From: UBA2365 sp964594045 | GTDB taxonomy: Bacteria > Bacteroidota > Bacteroidia > Chitinophagales > Saprospiraceae | DNA length: 64,000 bases | Assembly (NCBI GenBank): GCA_964594045.1 | Contig: CAZQKR010000019.1 | Location: forward strand, 1 to 64,000 | Direction: 5' to 3' | Shown here: piece after piece, positions 44,439 to 54,077 of the stretch | How positions within the stretch are numbered: the stretch's first letter is position 1 | Layout: each line of letters opens with the position of its first letter | Made by a program: the position numbers and the translations under genes | Notes under the pieces: generated by a model | The model's input: only the letters and a program-made list of their open reading frames with translations | What the model was told of the DNA's origin: nothing | Database searches by the model: none

Positions 44439-45326
44439 TTATTTTTGCTCTTTTTTCAGACAACCTTCTTCTTTATGCTCTTTGCCGTCACATTTCTTTT
44501 TCGGATCATGCTTGTCACAGCATTTATGATCTGCGGGCATTCCTGTACCATGACCATGAGACGATTTGCAGTCTGATCTTCCCGGAGCTCCGCCGAATCC
44601 CTGGCGACCCGGACGATCAAATCTGCCATGAAAAGGAAAACTACCTCTTTCAGGCATGAAATCCATGCGATCTATCAGACGATCCTGCCCGTCAAGGCGC
44701 ACTTCAAACTCTTTGTTTTTGCCGTTTCTTTTCACTTTTACCTCAACCATATCTCCGGGTTTTTTTGAACCGATCTCCCTTTGCAATTCCTCCACATTGG
44801 TCATTTTGATCCCGTTGACTTCCGTGATCACATCGCCGGGCAGCATGCCAACTGAATAGGCAGCTGAGAATTCTTCCACTTCGGTAATTTTTACACCTTT
44901 ATCTGATCCTTCGATCATGACTCCCAATTTTCCCTTATTTTCTCCGCCAAACGGGGCAAATCCCTTCATGTCATCCCGGAAGATCATCATGCGTTTGTTC
45001 TTTCCCGGAAATCCTTCACTTTCTTCAAAAGTCCAGTCAAATCCTTCAATTTCTTCATTAAAAGGTTCAAAGTTTTCGATCCTCATGCTGTCGGTGAACA
45101 CTTCAACAATGATGGAATCCTTGCCTTTGGTGATCCATATCGGATTTTTGGAATCGATTTTGGCATCGTCTCCTTCAAAAATCCTTGTTTCCACATTTCC
45201 TTCATCATCCATGGTTTTGATGATGATCTTTTTCTGTGTTTTTACAACTGTAGAGTCTACCCGCTGGGCAAATCCAGATCCTGCTATGCCCAAAACGATC
45301 AGTATGAAAAATAAATAACGCATCAT
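44439..45326 (-). CDS. Secreted PDZ-domain protein with Cys/His-rich tail
   Basis: 295 residues with a signal peptide ending near GSGFAQ. An N-terminal part with DEGNVETRIFEGDD-type strands is followed by a PDZ domain near residues 135-215 (KLGVMIEGSDKGVKITEV, SVGMLPGDVITEVNG, EVKVKRNGKNKEFEV). No protease domain is present. The last ~45 residues are rich in Cys, His and Lys (SDCKSSHGHG, DHKCCDKHDPKKKCDG, KEEGCLKK), suggesting metal binding or disulfide cross-links. PDZ domains in such proteins bind C-termini of unfolded or outer-membrane proteins. A clear terminator follows. Function unknown. Confidence 0.78.
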   Translation of the reverse strand: MMRYLFFILIVLGIAGSGFAQRVDSTVVKTQKKIIIKTMDDEGNVETRIFEGDDAKIDSKNPIWITKGKDSIIVEVFTDSMRIENFEPFNEEIEGFDWTFEESEGFPGKNKRMMIFRDDMKGFAPFGGENKGKLGVMIEGSDKGVKITEVEEFSAAYSVGMLPGDVITEVNGIKMTNVEELQREIGSKKPGDMVEVKVKRNGKNKEFEVRLDGQDRLIDRMDFMPERGSFPFHGRFDRPGRQGFGGAPGRSDCKSSHGHGTGMPADHKCCDKHDPKKKCDGKEHKEEGCLKKEQK

Positions 45327-46008
45327 AATGTAATTTAATTAATTAAATTTTTTAGCTAAATGTTGACTTCTCCTAAACGTATGAAACCATAGAAAATATG
45401 CAAAAATAAGGAAAAAAATAAAGAAAATTTGTAATTATATCATTTCCCGCCTTATCAGTCTGTCAGTCTGTTGCATTTATTCGCCTGTATCCGGCAAAAA
45501 ACTCTTGATTGGTCCTTTATTGAAGCATTGACCAAAAGTATAATTGATTGTTGGCCAAAGGACATCAGACCATGGGACCACCAGGCTGAACCATTGCGAA
45601 AAATTTCAAAATCGATGTTTAAAAATCCTCAATGATCATCATTGTTTTTTGACCTCATGAATTTCTGAATGGCTGGTGAATTACTACCAGGCCTTCTGCC
45701 CAAAACATGATTCCCATCGTTTCATTGTATAATTAATTATTAATATATATATCATTATTTTACAATAAAATATAATATTCTTTTCATTAAATTATTCAAT
45801 AATGTTTATGTCAGTGACCGAGATCTTTTAATATTCAGTCTTCAATTTCCATGTGAACTATCCTGGATCAGCCAGGTCTGTAAAATGCATGTCCGGCAAT
45901 TTTCCTATATACGAATGCCGATGCTTATTTCAAAAATCTTGTCAGGCCCCGTCATTTATTTTTAAATGTTACTTTTGCCAAAACAAAAGTCAACACAATT
46001 TGAAAGCA
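45327..46008 (+). promoter_or_regulatory. Long divergent spacer ahead of the S9 peptidase gene
   Basis: The 682 bases between the divergent PDZ and peptidase genes show no gene. TACTTTTG at 45970-45977 is a good -7 box about 32 bases before the chosen ATG at 46009; no matching TTTG was found at -33. AT-rich runs occur around 45730-45790. Nothing else was identified. Confidence 0.45.
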
Positions 46009-48069
46009 ATGCATAAAGGCCGGATACCCGTTGCCCCGAAAAAGCCCGGAGAACTGATGATCCATGGTCATACCAGGGTGGATCCATATTTTTGGATGAA
46101 CGAGAGAGATCATCCGGATGTGATCCGTTACCTGGAAGACGAAAACGCCTATCTGGCAGAAGTCATGTCTGATACTGAAGATTTGCAGGAAAAGCTGTAC
46201 CGGGAGATCAGGAGCAAGATCAAGGAGGAAGACATTTCGGTTCCCTATTTTTTTAACGGATATTACTATTATACCCGTTCGCTGGAAGGCAGTGAATACT
46301 TCCTAAGCTGCAGGAAAAGATCGTCCCTGGAGGAACCGGAAGAGATCATGCTGGATGTCAACCGGATGGCGGAGCATCATGCATATTTCGATTTGGGTGG
46401 CAGTTCTGTCAGCCCGGACAATAAGTTGCTGGCATATGGTATTGATACGGTCAGCCGCAGGAATTATACCATTTATTTTAAAAACCTCCAAACCGGTGCA
46501 TTGCTCACTGATGAAATTCCGATGACTACCGGAAGTGTTGTTTGGGGCAATGACAACCAGACCATTTTTTACGTTGAGCGGAATCCAAATACTTTGAGGT
46601 CTGAGAAAATCAAAAGGCACTTACTTGGAACACCTGCTGAACAAGATACCGTGGTATTTTACGAGGAGGACGAAACATTCTCAGTCTTCATCTACAAAAC
46701 CAAATCACAAAAATACCTGGTCATTGGTTCAGAAAGTACTCTGACCAGCGAATACCAGATACTTGATGCAGACCATCCGCAGGGTGAGTTCACGCTTTTT
46801 CAGGCCAGAAAAAGGGAATTGGAATATTCTGTGGAGCATTGTGGAGCATATTTTTACATCCGTACCAATCTGGATGCGCTCAATTTCAGGATCGTGCGCA
46901 CTCCTGTTCATCACACATCTGTTGAAAACTGGGTGGAATTCATTCCGCACCGGGAAGAAATCTATATTTCCGGATTTTCTGTGTTCCATGATTTTCTTGC
47001 TGTGTCAGAAAGAAAAGATGGCCTCAATCAGTTGCATATCATGTCATGGGATAGACATAATGAGCACTATATCGGTTTTGATGAGGAAGTATTTGCCGTG
47101 CATTTAAGCGTGAATAAGGATTTTCACGCCGATAAAGTCCGGTTCTCCTATTCATCTCTGACTACGCCAACTTCTGTTTTTGACTATCAGGTAGAAACCC
47201 GGGAAAGGACACTCCTCAAACGACAGGAAATTCCCGGAGGATTTGATCCGGCCATGTATGAAACCAAAAGAGAATTTGCATTAGCAGAGGACGGAACAAA
47301 AATTCCCATTAGTCTGGTATACCGTAAAAATTTAATAAAAGATGGTAAAGCACCGGCTATTTTATACGGATACGGCGCTTACGGGATCACCGTTGACCCG
47401 GTGTTCAGGATCAGTATACTGCCTTTGCTGGACAGAGGCTTTGTTTTTGCCATCGCACACATACGGGGTGAACAATTCTATGGGCGAAAGTGGTACGAGG
47501 ATGGCAAATTGCTCTGCAAAATGAACACATTCACAGACTTTATCGCCTGTGCCGGACATCTCATCCAATCCGGCTACACCTCCGCAGAAAGCTTGTTTGC
47601 CAAAGGCGGCAGTGCGGGCGGATTGCTGGTTGGTGCCGTGGCCAACATGCGTCCGGACCTTTTCAAAGCCATTATTGCCCAGGTGCCATTTGTCGATGTG
47701 GTCACGACTATGCTGGATGAATCGATCCCCCTGACAACCGGCGAATTTGATGAATGGGGCAATCCGAAGGATGAACAGTTTTACCGGTATATGCTCTCTT
47801 ATTCTCCTTATGACAATGTCACATCCAGGGAATATCCGGCCATGCTGGTCACCAGCGGTTATCATGATTCACAGGTCCAGTACTGGGAACCTGCCAAATG
47901 GGTTGCCAGGCTGAGGGAATTAAAAACAGACCATAACCTGCTGCTTTTCCATACGCAGATGGACTATGGTCATGGCGGTGCATCAGGGCGTTTTCAGTGG
48001 ATACGGGAGCTGGCGCTGGAATATGCCTTTATACTGAAGCAGCTTGGACAGGAAAATCAGGAGAACTGA
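46009..48069 (+). CDS. Prolyl oligopeptidase family (S9A) serine peptidase, oligopeptidase B-like
   Basis: 686 residues from ATG 46009, which follows a -7 promoter box; the longer frame to 45853 runs back through that box and was rejected. Typical start RVDPYFWMNERDHPDVIRYL, N-terminal seven-bladed propeller, then an alpha/beta hydrolase: YGYGAYGITVDPVF, the nucleophile in FAKGGSAGGLLVGA, Asp in TSGYHDSQVQYWE, His in DYGHGGASGRF. Oligopeptidase B cuts short peptides after basic residues, and Glu residues in the PFVDVVTTMLDESIPLTTGEFDEWGNP region (in parts VDVVTTMLDESIPLTTGE) favour that subtype. No signal peptide, so cytoplasmic. Confidence 0.92.
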   Translation: MHKGRIPVAPKKPGELMIHGHTRVDPYFWMNERDHPDVIRYLEDENAYLAEVMSDTEDLQEKLYREIRSKIKEEDISVPYFFNGYYYYTRSLEGSEYFLSCRKRSSLEEPEEIMLDVNRMAEHHAYFDLGGSSVSPDNKLLAYGIDTVSRRNYTIYFKNLQTGALLTDEIPMTTGSVVWGNDNQTIFYVERNPNTLRSEKIKRHLLGTPAEQDTVVFYEEDETFSVFIYKTKSQKYLVIGSESTLTSEYQILDADHPQGEFTLFQARKRELEYSVEHCGAYFYIRTNLDALNFRIVRTPVHHTSVENWVEFIPHREEIYISGFSVFHDFLAVSERKDGLNQLHIMSWDRHNEHYIGFDEEVFAVHLSVNKDFHADKVRFSYSSLTTPTSVFDYQVETRERTLLKRQEIPGGFDPAMYETKREFALAEDGTKIPISLVYRKNLIKDGKAPAILYGYGAYGITVDPVFRISILPLLDRGFVFAIAHIRGEQFYGRKWYEDGKLLCKMNTFTDFIACAGHLIQSGYTSAESLFAKGGSAGGLLVGAVANMRPDLFKAIIAQVPFVDVVTTMLDESIPLTTGEFDEWGNPKDEQFYRYMLSYSPYDNVTSREYPAMLVTSGYHDSQVQYWEPAKWVARLRELKTDHNLLLFHTQMDYGHGGASGRFQWIRELALEYAFILKQLGQENQEN

Positions 48070-48307
48070 TTTTTTACAGCATAGTTTTTTATTCAAAATC
48101 AATTCAGACTTTTGGGTAAGTTTAAAGAACATTTTTGATTGACGGTCAATTCCAGGAATATTGTTCCATCAAAGCTTTATGCAGTAACAAAGCCAAAAAT
48201 TGCCAAATATTAATGCGATTTTTATCCAAAAAAGTAAAAAATTGTACTGATGTTTAAATAATATTCAAAAACTACCGATTTTTGTTTTGCAAAACACATT
48301 AAAAAAC
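48070..48307. other. Spacer between S9 peptidase and glucanotransferase genes
   Basis: No gene seen in 238 AT-rich bases; a TTTTTGTTTTGC stretch near 48277-48288 resembles a promoter but does not match TAnnTTTG exactly. Confidence 0.35.
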
Positions 48308-51019
48308 ATGGAGATTTTCTTTAAAATACATTATCTCACCAAACCGGGTGAAAACATTTACATCTCAGGAAAGGGGGAAATTTTGGGCGACTGGAACACC
48401 AATAAAGCCATTCCCCTTCACTATGTTCAGGATGGATACTGGACAGTTCTCATCGACGTTCCGGATGGAACTAAAATGCTGGAATACAAATATTTTATGG
48501 TGAATCCTTGGGGACACCAAACCTGGGAATGGGGCCGGAACAAAGAGCTGGTTCTACCTGCCGGGAAAGAATCCGTATATGTAAATGATCATTGGTTTTA
48601 CCCTGCCAACGAAGAAAAAGTACTTTTCAGTTCAGCCCTGAAAGACGTAGTTTTCAAAAGAGAGCAAAGCATCAAAGGTTCCTCTTCAAAATCACGCAAT
48701 ACAATACATTTCAGGATTGCTGTGCCTGCAGTTCCTGATGGTTATCAGATCTGTGTATCTGGAGAATCCAAAGCATTGGGCAAATGGGATCCATCAAGGC
48801 CTTTATTGCTCGGCTGCGAAGCCGGATCGGCGGTCTGGACCGGTACTGTCAATATGGATAATTTCAGCTTTCCGACTGAATACAAATACGGATATTATAA
48901 TAAAGGGCAGCAAAAACTGGTTGCTTTCGAATCCGGATCAAACAGGGTTCTGGAGGGGTTTCAGGAATGGAAAAATGCGCAGGCAGTCGTTCAGTCAGAC
49001 GTTGCATTCCGGTATCCCCAAGGCCCATGGAAAGGCGCCGGTGTAGCGGTTCCTGTGTTCTCCCTCAGAAGTGAACAAGGATTTGGGATCGGTGAATTCA
49101 GCGATCTTCCGGGTTTGATCGATTGGGCAAAGCAAACAGGTTTGAGCATGGTCCAGATCTTACCGGTGAACGAAACGATCGCAACACATTCATGGCTGGA
49201 CTCCTATCCGTATAAGTCCATTTCGGTTTTTGCCCTTCACCCGGTATTTCTCAATATTCAGAAAATGGGTAAGCTGAAGGACAGGAAGAAAGCAGCAGAA
49301 TTTGAAACGATCCGCCAAAAACTGAATGCTGAGGAATTTGTCAATTATCCGGAAGTACACAAAGCCAAGTCCGCATATTTTAAACTTCTGTTCGATCAGG
49401 AAAAAGACCGCTTTTTTAATGATCCTGCCTACAATTTATTTTTTGAAACCAACAGGGATTGGCTGGTTCCCTATGCAGCTTTTGCATTTTTAAGAGATAA
49501 GTACAAAACCGCTGACTTCAGAAAATGGGCAAAAAACAGTGTTTACGATAAAAAAACCATAGAAAAACTATGCAAACCCGGTTCTGCTAACTGGGACGAT
49601 ATTGCCATACATTATTTCCTTCAGTTCCATCTGGATCAGCAACTCAGGGAAGTTTCCGGGTATGCCAGAAAACTGGGCATTGTACTCAAGGGCGACATTC
49701 CGATCGGCATCAGCCCCAACAGTGTTGAAGCCTGGACGGAACCCGAACTTTTCCATCTGCATGCTCAGGCAGGAGCACCACCGGATGCCTTTGCCATAAA
49801 AGGGCAGAACTGGGGTTTCCCAACGTACAACTGGGGCAAAATGGCTGAAGACGGCTATACCTGGTGGAAAAAACGCCTCAGTAAAATGGCTGAATATTTT
49901 GATGCATACCGGATTGACCACATTCTCGGATTTTTCAGGATATGGGAAATACCGGAAAATGCAGTTGAAGGATTACTGGGAACTTTCAACCCGGCTATTC
50001 CTATGACGGCAGATGAAATCAAGTCCTATGGTATCGATTTTGATTACGAAAGACTGGTCAAACCCTATATCAGGTATCATACCTTAGGGCATTTATTCGG
50101 AATTTATACGGAAGAAGTGATCGACAATTTCCTGGAAGAGACCGGATATCACTGTTACCGGATGAAGGAAACCTTTGACAGCCAGAAGAAAGTCAATGAA
50201 CATTTCCTTCAAAATACGGACGAAGAGCATCTGGACGAAAAAAACCGGCGGATCCGGGATGGATTATTTGAGTTGATCGCCAATGTATTGTTCATTGAAA
50301 GCGGTTACAATCAATTCCATCCGAGGATCACACTCCAGCACACCAGTTCTTATGCGGAACTGGATCACGATACGCAAAACAGGATCAACGCACTGTACAA
50401 TCATTTTTTCTATAAAAGACACGATGATTTCTGGTATCATAAAGCCATGGAAAAGCTTCCGGGAATTATTTCCGCAACAGATATGCTCGTTTGCGGCGAA
50501 GATCTGGGTATGGTTCCTGGTTGTGTACATCCGGTCATGGACCGGCTGGGTATACTGAGCCTCGAGATCCAGCGGATGTCAAAAGATCCTGAGCGTAAAT
50601 TTGCTCATCCTGCCGACGCGCCTTATATGTCCGTTTGCACCACGTCAACCCATGATATGGCAACCACAAGGGGCTGGTGGGAAAGCGACAGGGCATTGAT
50701 CCAGGAGTTTTACAACGATCAGCTGGGCAACCCGGGTGAAGCACCTCAGTTTGCCGAACCATGGTTGTGTGAGCAGATCATCAGACAGCACGTACATGCA
50801 CCAGCTATGTGGACCACATTTCCGATCCAGGATCTGATCGCCATGGATGGTGAATTCAGGTGGGAAAAAACACATGAGGAAAAGATCAACGAACCGAGCA
50901 ATGTACGCCACCATTGGAAATACCGGATGTTCCAGACCGTTGAGTCATTGAAAAATGCAGAACGGCTGAACAAGCTGATCAGGCAACTCATTCTGGAATC
51001 AGGAAGATTTCCCGGTTGA
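48308..51019 (+). CDS. malQ: 4-alpha-glucanotransferase with two N-terminal CBM20 modules (DPE2-like, GH77)
   Basis: Transfers alpha-1,4-glucan segments between maltodextrins. 903 residues, far longer than E. coli MalQ (about 690) because of two starch-binding CBM20-like modules: residues ~1-100 (IYISGKGEILGDWN) and ~130-225 (ICVSGESKALGKWDPSRP). This layout matches plant DPE2. The GH77 catalytic part has VPVFSLRSEQGFGIGEFSDL, the nucleophile Asp in AYRIDHILGFFRIWE, the acid/base Glu in VCGEDLGMVPGCV and the transition-state Asp in TSTHDMATTRGWWE. No starch-related neighbours are present. A TTG seven codons upstream was not chosen. Confidence 0.95.
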   Translation: MEIFFKIHYLTKPGENIYISGKGEILGDWNTNKAIPLHYVQDGYWTVLIDVPDGTKMLEYKYFMVNPWGHQTWEWGRNKELVLPAGKESVYVNDHWFYPANEEKVLFSSALKDVVFKREQSIKGSSSKSRNTIHFRIAVPAVPDGYQICVSGESKALGKWDPSRPLLLGCEAGSAVWTGTVNMDNFSFPTEYKYGYYNKGQQKLVAFESGSNRVLEGFQEWKNAQAVVQSDVAFRYPQGPWKGAGVAVPVFSLRSEQGFGIGEFSDLPGLIDWAKQTGLSMVQILPVNETIATHSWLDSYPYKSISVFALHPVFLNIQKMGKLKDRKKAAEFETIRQKLNAEEFVNYPEVHKAKSAYFKLLFDQEKDRFFNDPAYNLFFETNRDWLVPYAAFAFLRDKYKTADFRKWAKNSVYDKKTIEKLCKPGSANWDDIAIHYFLQFHLDQQLREVSGYARKLGIVLKGDIPIGISPNSVEAWTEPELFHLHAQAGAPPDAFAIKGQNWGFPTYNWGKMAEDGYTWWKKRLSKMAEYFDAYRIDHILGFFRIWEIPENAVEGLLGTFNPAIPMTADEIKSYGIDFDYERLVKPYIRYHTLGHLFGIYTEEVIDNFLEETGYHCYRMKETFDSQKKVNEHFLQNTDEEHLDEKNRRIRDGLFELIANVLFIESGYNQFHPRITLQHTSSYAELDHDTQNRINALYNHFFYKRHDDFWYHKAMEKLPGIISATDMLVCGEDLGMVPGCVHPVMDRLGILSLEIQRMSKDPERKFAHPADAPYMSVCTTSTHDMATTRGWWESDRALIQEFYNDQLGNPGEAPQFAEPWLCEQIIRQHVHAPAMWTTFPIQDLIAMDGEFRWEKTHEEKINEPSNVRHHWKYRMFQTVESLKNAERLNKLIRQLILESGRFPG

Positions 51020-51352
51020 TCCGTCTTTATCCGGCACTATATGTAAAATTTAAGCATATATTCACGGTATAATTTTTTGCTGAAAGCTAATAATTCATAC
51101 ATTTGTATATATGGTTGGGATGCCGTTAGTTCCTTTCTGGAAAAGATGGTATTGCCGGCCGGAAATTGATTTTGTTTGACTTTCGGAAGATCAACCATCC
51201 CATGAATAGTCCGAGATCTGTGTAATTCAAAATCGTTGTGGTGTCAATCCGCAAAGCGGTTAAAATCCCCGTGAATCACCATTGATCCGGGTTGCCGGGT
51301 CAGAGATCAGATTACTTATTTTTTTTAACATTCAATATAAAATCTGGTAAAC
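51020..51352. other. Spacer without recognised gene
   Basis: The 333 bases between the glucanotransferase and Yip1 genes have no supported frame or strong terminator. A purine/pyrimidine-mixed stretch near 51250-51300 has several short self-complementary words, but no RNA family was recognised. Confidence 0.4.
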
Positions 51353-51946
51353 ATGGAAGAAATCATCAGCAAAGTCAAAAAAATTCTCCTGATGCCTAAA
51401 TTGGCCTGGACAGAGATCGGAGAAGAAAGCATCACCTGGGAAAGGATGTTGTCAACTTACCTGATCCCATTGATACTGGTTGGAGCCATAGCTTCATTCA
51501 TAGGGTATGGTTTGATCGGGGTCAGCATGGGATCATTTGGATACAGCTCTTCGATAGGCTGGGGTGTCGGGCAGGCGATCAGTTTCATCGTAAGTGGGCT
51601 GGCCGGAATATTCATCAGTGGCTGGATCATCAGCATTTTAGCCCCGACTTTCAATACCCAGGTAAGTTTTCATGACGGGATTAAACTGGTAGGATATGCA
51701 TACACCCCATTTTTAGTGGCTGCGGTTATTTATATATTACCGGTTTTAAGTCCGATCGTGTTTTTAGGCGGATTATACAGTCTATATCAACTCTATCTTG
51801 GATTCAAGCCGGTAACGAAAGTTTCCGATGAAAAACACGGGGCATATTTTGCGGTCAGTCTGATCGTGATCATCGCTGTTATGGTTGTAGCGACACTTAT
51901 TCTCACTTCATTGATGCTGATGTTCGGATTATCAAGACTACATTGA
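51353..51946 (+). CDS. Yip1-domain membrane protein
   Basis: 197 residues with five hydrophobic segments. The start (IISKVKKILLMPKLAWTEIGEE) is the amphipathic lead-in typical of bacterial Yip1 proteins, followed by TYLIPLILVGAIASFIGYG. Function in bacteria is unknown. It stands alone in its orientation and converges with the omega-amidase gene. Confidence 0.85.
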   Translation: MEEIISKVKKILLMPKLAWTEIGEESITWERMLSTYLIPLILVGAIASFIGYGLIGVSMGSFGYSSSIGWGVGQAISFIVSGLAGIFISGWIISILAPTFNTQVSFHDGIKLVGYAYTPFLVAAVIYILPVLSPIVFLGGLYSLYQLYLGFKPVTKVSDEKHGAYFAVSLIVIIAVMVVATLILTSLMLMFGLSRLH

Positions 51947-52016
51947 TTAAACCAGCTGTAATACATTGTGATCCAGGCAGATGGAACTGGTCAGCGACTG
52001 GTTTCATCTGTCTTGA

Positions 52017-52808
52017 TTATTTCAGCCTGAAATCATCCCAATCCAGGCCAACTTTGAATTTGCCCCTAAAATCAATAAGAGCAGCATAACAGGCACTGAC
52101 TTGAACAACTTCCTCATTTTCTGGTGTTGCAGCCGCAATTATTTCACCCCCTGGGTCGATCAGACATGAATCTCCCGAGTAGTCATTGCCTGTATCGTCC
52201 ATCCCTACCCTGTTGACACCCAGTACATATGACTGATTTTCAATGGCTCTGGCGATCAGGAGCTGTTTCCATGGATACGACCGCACCTTGGGCCAGTTGG
52301 CAACGAATAAAAGCAAGTCATACTCATGGATACCTTCAATAAACCGGTTTCTGCACCAAACCGGGAAACGCAGGTCGTAGCAGATCATCGGCCTGATCTT
52401 CCAGCCCTTAAGGGTTAAAGTAATGAGTTCCTTACCGGGAGTGATGAGTTCGTGTTCACCACCCATCCTGAAAACATGCTTCTTGTTGTATTGCTCGAAA
52501 GGGCCGTCAGGTCTCATCCAGATCAGGCTGTTGTGGTAGTTACCGTTGGTTTCCAGCAATAGACTTGCACAGATCACAGCACCAGTAGATGCTGCTTTCT
52601 CCCGGAGCCATGCAATGCTTTCACCATCCAATTTTTCAGCATATTTTACCGGGTCAACCGGGAAACCGGTATTGAAAGTTTCCGGCAAAACGATCAGATC
52701 AGGCTGGCCGGCAATGGATGCCATCCAATTGTCAAAACGTCTTCTGTTGGCGGCTGGGGCAGCCCAATCCAGGCTGGATTGAACAAATGCTATTTTCAGA
52801 TCTTGCAT
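52017..52808 (-). CDS. Carbon-nitrogen hydrolase, omega-amidase (YafV-like)
   Basis: 263 residues from ATG 52808, starting LKIAFVQSSLDW as usual for nitrilase-fold amidases. The catalytic triad is visible: Glu in VLPETFNTGF, Lys in QYNKKHVFRMGGE, Cys in RPMICYDLRFPVW. It hydrolyses the terminal amide of 2-oxoglutaramate in studied relatives. Its start overlaps the end of the aminotransferase gene by 13 bases. The pairing with a glutamine/methionine-type aminotransferase fits the glutamine transaminase-omega-amidase route. Confidence 0.9.
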   Translation of the reverse strand: MQDLKIAFVQSSLDWAAPAANRRRFDNWMASIAGQPDLIVLPETFNTGFPVDPVKYAEKLDGESIAWLREKAASTGAVICASLLLETNGNYHNSLIWMRPDGPFEQYNKKHVFRMGGEHELITPGKELITLTLKGWKIRPMICYDLRFPVWCRNRFIEGIHEYDLLLFVANWPKVRSYPWKQLLIARAIENQSYVLGVNRVGMDDTGNDYSGDSCLIDPGGEIIAAATPENEEVVQVSACYAALIDFRGKFKVGLDWDDFRLK

Positions 52809-53953
52809 AGGATTTGTGTTGCTTTTTGAAGTGTTTTTTCTTCTTTTGCAAAGCAAAAACGCAGTAATTGCTGATCCCGCCTGTCTTCATAGAAAGGTGA
52901 GAGCGGAATGGCAGCAACACCGTGCTTTTCTACAAGCCACTGAGCAAAAGCCATTTCCGGGAGATCACTGATATGGCGATAACTCAACAACTGGAAATAT
53001 GTACCATAGCTGGGTATGACTTCAAATCCTGAACCGGTAATTCTGTGTAGAAAAAAGTCTCTTTTTGCCTGGTAAAATCCCGGAAGCTTCAGATAATGCC
53101 GGGGTTCGTTCAAAAAATCGGCAATGGCATACTGAATGGGCGTATTGCAGGTAAACACCACGAATTGATGCAGTTTTCTGAACTCAGCCATCAGGTTGGC
53201 CGGAGCAAGAACAAATCCCAGTTTCCAACCAGTGGCATGAAAAGTTTTTCCGAAAGATCCCACGATAAAAGTCCGCGATTGCAGGCCCGGAAATGTGCAG
53301 GCACTGACGTGTTTTTCTCCGTCATAAACCAGGTGTTCGTACACCTCATCGCTCATCACGATGATATCCGTACCACTGGTGATCCGGTCCAGTTGACGGT
53401 AGTCTTCTTCCCTGAGCAGGCTGCCTGTGGGGTTATGCGGACTGTTGATGATGATCATACGGGTTTTGTCGTTGATCATACCGGCAACTTCAGTCCAGTT
53501 GACCTTAAAATCAGGTGGTTCCATGCCATAATGCTTCACTATGCCACCGGCTGCGCGAATGGAAGGTCCATAACTATCATAAGCGGGTTCGAAAATGATC
53601 GCTTCATCCCCTTGCCGGATAAAAGTGGAGATCACCGTATTCAGGGCTTGCGTGGCGCCTGCCGTGATGTTGATCTCTTCATTCCAGTCATAATCCACAC
53701 CGTAACTCAGATTCACTTTACGGGCTATCGCCTGTCTCAGAGGGATCACGCCCTGAAGGGGTGCGTATTGATTGTACCCCAGCTTCATGTAGTGTCCCAC
53801 CCTATCAATCAGCCCTTCATCAATCTGAAAATCCGGAAAACCCTGTGAAAGATTCACCGCACCGTGTTCCTGGGCAAGGCGGGACATGACAGCAAAAATG
53901 GAAGTTGCCGTGCCGGGAAGTTTGGAATGCAGTTGACCGCTAAAAAATGCCAT
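52796..53953 (-). CDS. PLP-dependent class I aminotransferase, YbdL-like (methionine/glutamine type)
   Basis: 385 residues from ATG 53953. Recognisable: NLSQGFPDFQID, YAPLQGVIPLRQAIA, NITAGATQALNTVIS, IINSPHNPTGS, IVMSDEVYEHLVYDGEKH, and the PLP lysine in TFIVGSFGKTFHATGWKLG. This is close to E. coli YbdL (methionine aminotransferase) and kynurenine aminotransferases of fold type I. With the omega-amidase downstream, a role in methionine salvage with glutamine as amino donor is likely (inference). The upstream frame extension to 54010 was rejected. Confidence 0.9.
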   Translation of the reverse strand: MAFFSGQLHSKLPGTATSIFAVMSRLAQEHGAVNLSQGFPDFQIDEGLIDRVGHYMKLGYNQYAPLQGVIPLRQAIARKVNLSYGVDYDWNEEINITAGATQALNTVISTFIRQGDEAIIFEPAYDSYGPSIRAAGGIVKHYGMEPPDFKVNWTEVAGMINDKTRMIIINSPHNPTGSLLREEDYRQLDRITSGTDIIVMSDEVYEHLVYDGEKHVSACTFPGLQSRTFIVGSFGKTFHATGWKLGFVLAPANLMAEFRKLHQFVVFTCNTPIQYAIADFLNEPRHYLKLPGFYQAKRDFFLHRITGSGFEVIPSYGTYFQLLSYRHISDLPEMAFAQWLVEKHGVAAIPLSPFYEDRRDQQLLRFCFAKEEKTLQKATQILCKI

Positions 53954-54077
53954 AGATGCAAAACTTATTTGGACAAATATAGCAATTTGTTGACATAAAG
54001 TTAAATGCATCTGAAAAAGGGAGCCTACCTCCCAAAGAATTATGTGATAAAGGAAAATCTATTTCAGAAATAATTGT

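Noticed and set aside
45853..46008. Longer start for the S9 peptidase
   Set aside because: The extension covers the -7 promoter box and lacks family resemblance.
51250..51320. Possible structured RNA before the Yip1 gene
   Set aside because: Short complementary words only; no known riboswitch or tRNA features.
53096..53848. 250-codon plus-strand frame opposite the aminotransferase gene
   Set aside because: Antisense shadow; the minus-strand gene has all catalytic motifs.
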